A stretch of 64,000 nucleotides of DNA. Origin: Nymphalis io. Its lineage: Eukaryota > Arthropoda > Insecta > Lepidoptera > Nymphalidae. The notes below the pieces were generated by a model. The model did no database searches, was not told the origin of the DNA, and saw only the letters and a program-made list of their open reading frames with translations. The position numbers and the translations under genes are program-made. Every line of letters starts with the position of its first letter. Within the stretch, counting starts at the first letter, position 1. The stretch is taken from NCBI RefSeq assembly GCF_905147045.1, contig NC_065897.1, positions 13,097,001-13,161,000 on the forward strand. Reading direction: 5' to 3'. Below, piece after piece: positions 48,788 through 58,548 of this stretch.

Positions 48788-48950
48788 TTAGTCTAATGTT
48801 CAGCTACAAAATCAGTAGTCCCGGCTAAAGCTTTATCAAAAACAGCTGGAAAAATTAGGCCTCCCTTTGCCCATAAAGAACCGTCCTGCGCCTAAATACT
48901 CTCCCGACATGTCGGATTGCCGTGTAGGAAATGGATAGCGTCGCTGCGTT
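48788..48950 (+). repeat. SINE-C remnant
   Basis: AATCAGTAGTCCCGGCTAAAG, GAACCGTCCTGCGCCTAAAT and GACATGTCGGATTGCCG correspond in order to SINE-C body blocks. Confidence 0.5.
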
Positions 48951-49302
48951 TCGATCGCGTTTTGCGATCACTGGCTCACATCACACCGTCAGAATTAATA
49001 TTATAACTATTATGAACGATCGTTACAACATCGATTCATAGTCATATATTATGCATTAAATGTTGCTGTTAACTTTAATTAATATTAACAACTAATATTT
49101 ACTTTATTCCATAAAAAAATTCAAGTTAGGGCATGGTTAATTATTTAATTGCTAATTTGTTATTTTTCGTGTATAACATGTATAATAAATGAGAATGCTT
49201 AGAAAACTAGAATTTTTTTTTTGCAATAAACTTGTAAATATGGAATTTTCATAAGAAATTGTACTCTTTTATTTTAATAACGAAATAGTATTTAAATAAA
49301 CA

Positions 49303-49490
49303 TGAGCCGCAGTGGATAGAACACGTGACACATGTCCGATGGGCGCGGGCTTTTCTGATGTATTTATAAATTAAGTCATTTTAAGCGATGGAGAAAACCT
49401 TCGTGAAGAAGCCTACATTGGAGGGGTAAAATTGACTGAAGCAACGCTTAAAATCTTCCCTGTAAGAGAAGACCTTTGAGGAGACGTAGG
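49303..49490 (+). repeat. SINE-A, ancient copy
   Basis: GAGCCGCAGTGGATAGAACA, ATGGAGAAAACCTTCGTGAA and AGAGAAGACCTTTGAGGAGA preserve SINE-A order with many changes. Confidence 0.4.
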
Positions 49491-49940
49491 TAACTGATTA
49501 TACAGACTGTATGCTACATGTAAGTACAGTTTAGTCTAACATTTCATCGGATATTTTTTCAGGCTCAATATTTACTTTCATTCAAAAATGTTGACGGTCA
49601 GACCAGAACGACCTTTGTATAAAATATCATAGTAATATTGAGTAAAATGTGTAGTGTGGCCAGTAACCGGATACAGTGTATCAAACTCGGTGACTGTCGT
49701 GAACGAATAGATCTATTGTATTTACTTTCGCTGCGCGGGCGCACGGTATCATGTCAAGGTCGTTTTTATTCGAGAGCTTTCCGCGTACATTTTTAATCTG
49801 TATAGTGAAAGAGACCCGATTTTATTGCAGTTTTGTTGACTCCATACCATCGGCATCAGTTTATTATTACGAAAACCCTGTAATCTATACAATCCTATGC
49901 TTAATCTAAAACACCTTTTTCGATCTCTGTACTATGCATC

Positions 49941-50015
49941 GCTAATTATGATTAGGTCGCTACCTAGTCATAATTAGCTAGCGACGGTGACAGAAATCCA
50001 CTATGATTTCTGTCA
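49941..50015. repeat. Two adjacent hairpins
   Basis: First: arms 49941-49957 and 49962-49978, 17 bp with one mismatch. Second: TGACAGAAATC and its exact reverse complement at about 49988-50015 around a short loop. They stand back to back and end just before a retroposon B fragment. Confidence 0.8.
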
Positions 50016-50036
50016 GAGTCGACAGTTTTACTAAAA

Positions 50037-50150
50037 CTTTTTTTTAATGATATTGGTAGGCGGATGGCCAGATGGGCCACCTGAAGGTAAGTAGTCACCA
50101 CCGGCCATGGGCTCCTTACATTACCAATGTCTGTATCTACTAGAAATACA
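50037..50150 (-). repeat. Retroposon B fragment, divergent
   Basis: T run, then GGATGGCCAGATGGGCCACC and GTAAGTAGTCACCACCGGCC. Only the sense 3' part is present. Confidence 0.65.
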
Positions 50151-51622
50151 GAACAATTTGTATTTCGCAAAACTTAATTAGTGATTAAAATTAGTGATTA
50201 ATTACGAAGAAATGTCTCACAGTAAAATTTAAACACTTTAATGGCACATAAAGGTTACAAAATGGAGACATTTCACATAATTTTCAGATCGCTAATGTAC
50301 TGCCTTAAAAATAAATCTAAACATAAATTACATTAAAGTCTAAAATTGTAACAAAGTTAAATATAAAAGATAATTAAATTTTATTTTATTACATGTGCAA
50401 ATTATTGTATAATTTTTATAATTAGGAGATGGTAAAATCATACATTAGAGAAAGGGACGTTTTGACACTATTATATAACACATTTATGAAATTATCCCCA
50501 GGCAACATATATAATACATATCTTATATAGAATACTATTAATTCCTAATACAGACCTATATGTACAAGTATACAACGTCTATTTTTTTTTTTAATTATTA
50601 AAGTGAACAAAGCAAGGTCGTTTGAAGTCCGGCTGTCTATCCGTTGCCGAATGCGTGCGTCATACATTTTTCTATTACATCTCATGCATTTTACTTTTGG
50701 ATATCGGTTATTCATAATAACACGATATTAATGTTGGAATTACCGAAATTTATTAGCTCTTAATCATACTTTAATTATAAATTATTGTTTTATGGTTACA
50801 AGTAAAAATTTTTATGCTACGCAACGTTTAACAAAATGGCGACAATAGATCCTAGACAGTATTATAAATTGACATTATACCTTACGCCTTACGGGAAACG
50901 CCCAATCACTTACACTACCGCGAAACATTAATACTTTGAATTGCTGTTTCGGTTTGAAGGGTATATGAGCCAGTGTAATAATAGACAAAGGTTACATATT
51001 AGATTCCATGATTCCAGAAATGTTTCTTTAATTTTTACAGTGATGAAGCCTATTGATGAAGCTGGCACATTTCATCCCCTCCTTCCAAAAATGAATTTAC
51101 AGACTACTGTTCTTGTACTTATAGAACATTACTAAAAATATAACAGTAAAATAAAATATAACTATTCATGCTATGTTGCTCTGTTAAATACTTTATATAC
51201 ATAATTCTGGGCTGGAATTTAAAATTAAAATAGAAGTTTTAATATTATCAATTTGTTTTATAAATATATGTTACTTATTTTATAATTAAATGTTTCCCAC
51301 GCCTGTCGAAGTGTCTATTTTCCTCGAGTCATAACGAGGGCGTGGTATCAGATTCGTGACGGTAGCTTTTTGTACAAATCCAATACACCTTATAATAGTT
51401 CAGTAGAAGTAAATCATTCAAAATAAATTTGTTATTTTATATTATTTTAATCACATTTTTAAAATATGGATTATATATATACATATATATATGTGTATAT
51501 TTATTTAAGTAAGTTTATTAAGTACCAATAAAAAAGTAACATAATAACTTAATGCAGTGGAAAACAAAATCCCTATTCAATCACATGATTCCCATCATTC
51601 ATTGCCCGGTGTCGCGAACTTG
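50151..51622. other. AT-rich intergenic sequence
   Basis: No gene supported. Contains a retroposon B scrap at 50943-51012 (GTTTCGGTTTGAAGGG) and a bulged stem near 51299-51353 built from CCACGC/GCGTGG and CCTCG/CGAGG. Confidence 0.5.
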
Positions 51623-51895
51623 TTTTTTTTATAGAATAGGAAGGCGGACGAGCATATAGGCCACCTGATGGTAAGCGGTCACCAACGCCCTTAGACATTG
51701 GCATTCTGTACATAGCCAATGGGCCACCAACCTTGGGAACCAAGATTTTATGTCCCTTGTGCCAGTAATTACACTGGCTCACTCACCCTTCAAACCGGAA
51801 CACAACAATATCAAGTATTGCTGTTTTGCGGTAGAATATCTGATGAGTGGGTGGTTCCTACCCAGACGAGCTTGCACAAAGCCCTACCACCAGTA
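51623..51895 (-). repeat. Retroposon B, full-length copy
   Basis: T run, then TATAGAATAGGAAGGCGGAC, through to GCCCTACCACCAGTAA. It has a short deletion around the usual ATCGCTTACATC block. Confidence 0.88.
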
Positions 51896-52576
51896 ATTGT
51901 ATTTCAATGCACCAGTCATTGTAGCTTGTATTTCAATGGTCGCTAATTTGTGTCATTATTAATTATTATAGTGAAAATATATGAAATAGTAGTCAAGTAG
52001 AATAATATTATATTCGTTAATATAAATAATATATTAATTGAGAAGTCAATTTTAAGACTGCCTAATACTCAATTGCGTAAATAATAAATAATAAGGAAAA
52101 GTTACGAGATTATGTTAAAAAATTCAGAGCACGGGTCATTTAAAATGTACGCAACGATCAATCGGTTATGTCACTTAAATTTGGCGCTAAAAGTTACAAA
52201 TGACAGATGTCAAAGTATCAAATTGAGGCAAATGCACTCATTATTCAGCCCGTAACACTATTGCGATAGTTACGGGTACCGAAACGAATACTTTACCACG
52301 AGCTGCATCACAATTGGAATAAATGTATCATTGTAAATGAATCCTTATGCGCATAATTATAAAAGCGTATTTTCAATTATCATGGCAATTACACATGCGT
52401 ATGCATTGCTTTAATGTTTAGCCGTACCAGATATGTCAAGGACTCTTGCAAATAATACTTTCTTTGAATAAACATACTTTAAAAGATCATCTTAAGATGC
52501 TTTTTTTGGTATAAATTAATAATAAAAAAATAATTATAAAAAAAAAAAATTAAAGCTAGTAATATTTTGGTATGAA
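51896..52576. other. AT-rich intergenic sequence
   Basis: No gene or recognised repeat. A less AT-rich stretch near 52140-52330 has no useful frame. Confidence 0.55.
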
Positions 52577-52589
52577 TACAGGCACGTAG

Positions 52590-52897
52590 CCGAGATGGCC
52601 CTGTGGTAAGAACGCGTGAATCTTAACCGATGATCGTGGGTTCAAACCCGGGCAAGCACCACTGAATTTTCATGTGCTTAATTTGTGATTATAATTCATC
52701 TCGTGCTTTACGGTGAAGGAAAACATCGTGAGGAAACCTGCATGTGTCTAATTTCACTGAAATTCTGCCACATGTGAATTCTACCAACCCGCATTGGAGC
52801 AGTGTGGTGGAATAAGCTCCAAAAACCTTCTCCTCAAAAAGAGGAGAGGAAGCCTTTAGCCCAGCAGTGGGACATTCACAGGCGGTTACGGTTACGG
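52590..52897 (+). repeat. SINE-A, full-length recent copy with 13-bp target-site duplication
   Basis: The duplication TACAGGCACGTAG is exact at 52577-52589 and 52898-52910. The sequence is nearly identical to the 4.8 and 17.0 kb copies, so these three represent the youngest subfamily here. Confidence 0.92.
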
Positions 52898-52910
52898 TAC
52901 AGGCACGTAG

Positions 52911-54340
52911 AACCATTCAGTCACTACGTTCTTGACAACACCGCATAATTTTTCACCATATTAAAAATATGTACAAATATTATATGAAAAAATCTCGTTT
53001 CTCGAGGGTGCGTGCATCCATCCGTCCAATGGCCAGATAATATTAGAAAAATCTCATTGTTATATGCCTTTGTACAGAATCGTAAGAGCTGTGGCCTCAT
53101 AAAAGAAACTACGGTCCTCTAGTGGATTGGTGCTGATTGAAAATGATGATATAAATAAAAGGTTCGAATAAGTTTAATGCTCTCCCTTCTTTTATCTTAA
53201 ATCCCTCAAAGGTTAAAAACCTCACAACATGCATAATAAATTAATGTTTCTGGACATTAAAACGAAATGTTGTCTTATTATGCATCAGAAAACAACAATA
53301 GCAACAATTGCATCTACACGAAGCTGCACTTTGCATTTGCATAAAATACATAGTTGGTGCGCCTACGCATTGAGTTATTCTTAATAATGTTATTTGAATT
53401 CAACCATCAAAATTACTATTATATATTTTTAACATAAATATAACTAAGCCCCTATTCCATATCATTATATAACGTGTTGTTTAAAGGTTTATTGTTTTTT
53501 ATAACTATAATAATGTCCTTCAAACATAGAGAATGCCATTCGTATCAGTTAGGATGCGAAAAGTAGAACCGACATAACATGTACGGCTCTAACGTAAAAT
53601 TATTTTTTACGAAACAATCCACTTGAACAAATAATTACATCTATTATATAAGTAGAAGTAAAAAATAGTATGTATATTTTTGTTTTTTAATTACCTAGTC
53701 GGTATACCTAGGAGTAGGAAAAGGATACTGAGTTTAGCCAGTTCTTCTCGGTCGAATACTTTCCGAACCGGTGCAAATTAATGTTTAATGTTAGCAGTGT
53801 AAAATTAGGATACTAAAGTGATTATAATATCCTTCTAGAATTATATAATATAAATTTTTAGCATCGATTTCAGACATGTATATCAATTGTCAGAAAAATA
53901 CATGAAGTAGTAGGTAGTATTAAAATGTTGAAAATCGCGGTTTTGAAGTTGAATAAGAAGAACTAAGTTTGTAATGTTAAACGTAAACGCGTTTGTAAAT
54001 TCACATAAATGATTAAAAGGTCTCTTTTACAATTATATGATTTTATTTTCAGTTCTCAAATTATATTTAAAAAACAATAAAATCATATTCTTATAAAACA
54101 ACTATATTGTGTGAACTTTTGTATATTCTTAAGGTTTAAAGATTAATTAAATATCTATAACTAAATGAATAAACATAGATTATATCGCTTGTCTATGATA
54201 ATGTGAAATAGACACGAAAGAGATTTACCATCGAAAACCGTGATAAATAGCTAAACGATTAAATGTAAACGTCACGTCAATTACAAACCATTAATAAAAT
54301 GACGTAAAATCTTTTCAAATATGTAAAACACCAACAAAAA
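52911..54340. other. AT-rich sequence upstream of the small membrane-protein genes
   Basis: No gene seen. A repeat-D copy lies at about 53722-53850 (CTGAGTTTAGCCAGTTCTTC, then TTCCGAACCGGTG). Confidence 0.55.
53722..53850 (+). repeat. Repeat D copy
   Basis: CCAGTTCTTCTCGGTCGAA and TTTCCGAACCGGTGCAAAT are the best-preserved version of the block also seen at 34.2 and 57.1 kb. Confidence 0.6.
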
Positions 54341-54348
54341 TATAAAAT
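54341..54348 (+). promoter_or_regulatory. Candidate TATA box of the 89-aa gene
   Basis: TATAAAAT lies 45 bases before the ATG at 54386. A start site about 30 bases downstream would leave a short leader of roughly 15 bases. An out-of-frame ATG at 54376 precedes the main ATG. Weak on its own in such AT-rich DNA. Confidence 0.25.
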
Positions 54349-54385
54349 TATCATCCAAAAGCTTAAATTCTAAAAATGTATAAAT

Positions 54386-54655
54386 ATGAGTCAAGTATTG
54401 AGCAAATCTATGAAAATCAAAATTAAGCCAGTGCCAAAACTAATAAATTTTCATAGTTTGTCTAAGACTTTGACGAAATTTATCACCAAAATAAAAAAAA
54501 ATAATAAAGTTAAGGCGAGTAAAATACAGGACGGTGATTGGTCACAAGTCGATACTCAGATCTGTACCATCGTCACTTGGACCGGAGCGATCGTTATCAC
54601 AGCTGTGATTCTGAGGTCGCTATATTTAATGTATATTAAACCAGAAGGAACTTAG
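54386..54655 (+). CDS. Small tail-anchored membrane protein, 89 aa (tandem paralog 1)
   Basis: I do not recognise this protein. The N-terminal 55 residues are strongly basic and lysine-rich (for example KSMKIKIKPVPKL, TKFITKIKKNNKVKASK). A hydrophilic GDWSQVDTQ segment follows, then one hydrophobic span at about residues 59-83 (IVTWTGAIVITAVILRSLYL) and a short polar end MYIKPEGT. With no signal peptide, a C-terminal anchor with the basic part facing the cytosol is the simplest reading, which is inference. The segment TQICTIVTWTG...LRSLY..YIKPEGT aligns without gaps to the 75-residue ORF 0.8 kb downstream: 17 of 33 positions are identical. Preservation of both frames supports real coding. A SINE-A has landed 53 bases after the stop; the next AATAAA is at 55126-55131. 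Confidence 0.6.
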   Translation: MSQVLSKSMKIKIKPVPKLINFHSLSKTLTKFITKIKKNNKVKASKIQDGDWSQVDTQICTIVTWTGAIVITAVILRSLYLMYIKPEGT

Positions 54656-54708
54656 TTGAGAAAAGGTTGGTACGGGACAGTTTTCTTATCTTCTATTCTT
54701 ATATATAT

Positions 54709-54970
54709 AGTAACAGCCTATGAATGTCCCACTGCTGAGCTAAGGCCCTTTTTGAGGAGAAGGTATGGAGCTTATTCCACCACGCTGCTCCAATGCGGGT
54801 TGGTGGAATACACATGTGGCAGAATTTCAGTGAAAGGAGGTTTCCTCACGATGTTTTCCTTCACCGTAAAGCACGAGATGAATTATAATCACAAATTAAG
54901 CACATGAAAATTCAGTGGTGTTTGAACCGACGATCATCGGTTAATATTCACGCGTTCTTACCATCTCGGC
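54709..54970 (-). repeat. SINE-A in the likely 3' UTR of the 89-aa gene
   Basis: Tail (TAACAGCCTATGAATGTCCC on the plus strand) to head (ACCATCTCGGC), with small deletions in the body and at the B box. It lies between the stop of the first small gene and its nearest polyadenylation signal. Open frames reading into it are artefacts. Confidence 0.88.
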
Positions 54971-55402
54971 TGTTCTATGAATAATCATTAACATAAAAAG
55001 GGGGCATTAAAGGCCAAGTTTCATATTATAAAGCATAATCATTCTTTTGATTTTAAAAGCGTCTATACCATAAACTCTGAGAATTAATCTCTAGCTGATA
55101 ATATTGCCAAACTAAACTCTACGTAAATAAATTTACTTATCAAAGGGAACCAAGTCAAATTGTAAGTAAAACATCTAGGCTCTTAGAATCACTTTTAAAT
55201 CATCTTTCTACAAAATTTAATTAAATATAAAGGAACTACGCTATTAAACTAGCGAGGATTTATATATAGGGTTTCTTTCATACAATTCTCGAAAAACCAC
55301 TTGCTTTCTTAACTTGGAAATAATCAAAAAAATATCTTTGTGAAAACTTTTTTCTCAGAATATAAAACAAGTCTTAATTACTTAATATAATCTAAACATT
55401 TC
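54971..55402. other. Spacer between the two small membrane-protein genes
   Basis: AT-rich with no frame. It contains AATAAA at 55126-55131, a possible poly(A) signal for the upstream gene. Confidence 0.5.
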
Positions 55403-55458
55403 TTTATAGAGGTACAAAAAATGTAAATTCTTGAAACTAGTGAGAAATTATCACATAA

Positions 55459-55686
55459 ATGCTCTATTTAAGGCCGAAGCGGAACAGATTATATCGCATA
55501 AAGAGAGCTATATACTTAAGAACTACTAAGAACCACGCACTTGAAGCATTCAATGCACAAATATATACCATCGTTATTTGGACGGGTATTTTGTTCGTAA
55601 TTTTGCTGGTCTTGAGGGTTTTATACCACCATTATATAAAAGAAGACGGTACATGCAGTGAAACGCAGTTATACTATCGAAGATGA
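55459..55686 (+). CDS. Small tail-anchored membrane protein, 75 aa (tandem paralog 2)
   Basis: Unrecognised. The ATG at 55459 opens a frame with a basic head (MLYLRPKRNRLYRIKRAIYL), a short link (KNHALEAFNAQ), a single hydrophobic span (YTIVIWTGILFVILLVLRVL, about residues 35-55) and a polar end YHHYIKEDGT followed by about 12 further residues. The block from AQIYTIV to KEDGT matches the 89-residue protein at 17 of 33 positions with no gap, including WTG, LR.LY, YIK and GT. The two heads share basic charge but little sequence, so the membrane segment and its flank look like the constrained part. AATAAA at 55730-55735, 44 bases after the stop and followed by a T/GT-rich stretch, supports transcription. 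A role cannot be assigned. Confidence 0.65.
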   Translation: MLYLRPKRNRLYRIKRAIYLRTTKNHALEAFNAQIYTIVIWTGILFVILLVLRVLYHHYIKEDGTCSETQLYYRR

Positions 55687-55729
55687 ATAACTTACATAGC
55701 ATTTGTGTGTGAATTAAGTTCGTTAATGT

Positions 55730-55735
55730 AATAAA
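55730..55735 (+). terminator. Polyadenylation signal of the 75-aa gene
   Basis: AATAAA lies 44 bases after the TGA, with GTTTGTTTACATTTTTTTT about 15 bases later as a plausible downstream element. Confidence 0.6.
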
Positions 55736-58203
55736 GCTTTAAAATTACGTTTGTTTACATTTTTTTTCGAATATTCGCATTTAAATTATGACCACATTTT
55801 GAACAGAATACAGAGTAAACTATTTAATAACTTGAATAATATTTCTCGTAAACCATTAAATTCTACAAAAAATTATATTCTTATAGAAAATATATCAATA
55901 AAAAAAATGTTTTTGTGACCGTATGGGTACCGTGCAGAAGATATTGCAGCCAGATATAATGATAATAAATATACAACTATTTGATACAATCTCAATTTTC
56001 CTACTCATAATCCGACGGGACGTCGAACGAACGAAGCCAGATTAGACGCAGCTAATGCTTTTTGTTCTTTTCAACCGAAAAATGGCAATCCATAATAGAG
56101 ATCGTCGGAGTATGGTAAAACCGGCCGAATTTCAAGGCTTGGCCAGAGGAATCCAGAATCCCACGAAGACAACTAATACCCATTCAAGGAAGGCACACAT
56201 TCCGAGGCAATAAAGTAGTCATTTTGACTACGACATCAAATATTTTTATTCCGAAACGTAGACTGTCTGTGATGCTGCCTAGTACACGCACATTAATATA
56301 CATTAATATGAATTAAAGATAAGATACGCAAAACACGGACACAGTACACGTCTGTGTAGATACAAACACAAAAAAAAACAACCTACCTACGGTATTGTTA
56401 CTAAGATATTACTTATAAACTAGCGACCTAAATTAATATCTACAATTCGAAATTTAAAATATATTTTAGATATGGACCAATATATGTACCAGAGATAGAT
56501 CTTCAATCTGCGTCCAAAAACACACCGTCAAAAAAGGGGTTTAAAAACAACGCTGCACGATCGTGTCGTCATCCAAAGCAAAAGTTGAATTGTTTTCATA
56601 CTAAAATTATCTAATCTACGATCCTACATTCAAATATAATAATCATTTATTCATAAAAAAACAAGTCATTTCTTCGTTTGATTATTGGCAAAATTCACTA
56701 AATGACACCATTTTCAATCTAAGCTCTAATATTAAGATAAGATTGATTAATTTTAAATTTTTTCACAAACACACACTTCGTTATCATTTCCCCTTGAACT
56801 TTGTCTTAATATTTCCGTAACACTTAATTTTATAAGACGAGTTTTACACGTTTTGCAACCTAGGATTACTCATGCATGTAATTATTTTCGAACGGAAGTA
56901 TAAAACCCATCTATTCGTATATTATATTAAATTATTATCGGCTTCACACTGTGACGCTTTAGTAATAATTGTCATGTAAAGATTGTATGTGTATTGGTGT
57001 AAATATCTGACAATTATCGCAACATTGTCCTAATGATCCAAGCGTATGTCAGAGGTTCGATTCTTTTCATGTCGATTCTTGCCGGTTTTTTTAAGTAGAA
57101 TTTACATTCAAAAAGGCGGCCGCGTTAAATTCAATGTAATCCTTTAACATAAGATACAAAAGAGCTTATAAAGCTGACATAAATTTTTGACCAATATAAC
57201 GGAACGAGCATAGTCATGGAAATTTGGTTCCTGTGACGTGACGATGTTGTGTCCACGATGTGATGATACTCCGGAATCAAATCAAGCTTTTCTTGATAAA
57301 TACTGTAAAAACGAAATATTAAATAATATTATTATCATCATTGACATCATCATTATAATCAGCCTCATTCATTGATAACTAAAATTAAAAACGTTCACAT
57401 AATCTATGAAAAAAAAACGAATGTTTCACTTGAATATTAGCTTTATATTTTACCTCAATATGTATACTAAGTTTAACACTAATTTAATTTTTATAGATTT
57501 CCGCGTTACACATGCATATTGTAGATTTATAATAATTGTTTAATCGGCATATCTATTAAGCGTACAAACGAACGATAAACATAACAAAAACTATTATATA
57601 TGCATTGTATTCTAATAGGCATAAACTCAAAACTTACCGATTGAAATAACGAAGCCAAGCGAAACCATAAGTGATAACTAGTATGTTGTTTAAAAGGATG
57701 TTATTAAAAGAAGCCAAATCATTATATTTATCGTAATTGCCAACATTAACCTATTGAAAATGACCTGATATATAATTCAAATAATTTATTAGTCATCCTT
57801 GGATCCGTTTTAATTAACATATGGTATTTTAAAAAAAAAGCACTATATCTAAGAGCATTTTTTTAAATTATAATATTATTATCCATTATCGGTCGATTTA
57901 TAAAATACAATTAAGGTTATGAGATTCCGCAAAGAACAATTTTACGTGGCGAAGAAGCTGCCTTTATACGAAACCTATCGTTTTTACTTTCACGAAAACT
58001 AATCCAGTAATTTTCCACTATGCTAATTAATGCTTGAAAAAGCAAAATACGCATTGCAATTTAACGGAACGAAGATATTTACATTTTGTATTTTTGCCTT
58101 CACTAATGTCAAGAACAACATCAAGCAAAATATTATTTGTATGTATAAAAATATGAGTTTATATCATTCGAAATATAAGGAGAGCAATGAGAAAGCATCC
58201 TAA
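55736..58203. other. AT-rich intergenic sequence
   Basis: No gene is supported. A GC-richer unrecognised segment lies at about 56010-56220, and a mixed SINE-C head/repeat-D tail scrap at about 57035-57190 (GAGGTTCGATTC, then CTTGCCGGTTTTTTTAAG). Confidence 0.5.
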
Positions 58204-58249
58204 GTATATCACTCAATGAAGTAGGAACTTACTTCATTAAGTGATGTAC
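58204..58249. repeat. 20-bp inverted repeat with two mismatches
   Basis: Arms 58204-58223 and 58230-58249 pair except at two positions, around the loop GGAACT; the inner 15 bp have one mismatch. It directly abuts the poly(A) end of the retroposon B copy that follows. Confidence 0.8.
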
Positions 58250-58548
58250 TTTTTTTATATATACATAGAATAGGAAGGCGGACGAGCATATGGGCCACCT
58301 GATGGTAAGTGGTCACTACCGCCCATAGACATTGGCATTGTAAGAAATGTTAACCATCGCTTACATCACCAATGCGCCACCACCCTTGGGAACTAAGATG
58401 TTATGTCCCTTGTGCCTGTAATTACACTGGCTCACTCACCCTTCAAACCGGAACACAACAATACCAAGTACTGCTGTTTTGCGGTAGAATATCTGATGAG
58501 TGTCTGGTACCTACCTAGACGAGCTTGCACAAAGCTCGACCAGCAGTA
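58250..58548 (-). repeat. Retroposon B, full-length copy
   Basis: T run, then TAGAATAGGAAGGCGGACGA, all body blocks, and GCTCGACCAGCAGTAAA at the sense 5' end. Few differences from the 19.9 and 51.6 kb copies. Confidence 0.88.

Larger units (their letters stand above)
47098..50036. other. AT-rich intergenic sequence
   Basis: No gene supported. Contains a CpG-richer segment at 47640-47880 open on both strands without an ATG-led frame, a SINE-C remnant at 48788-48950, an ancient SINE-A at 49303-49490 and a pair of hairpins at 49941-50015. Confidence 0.5.
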
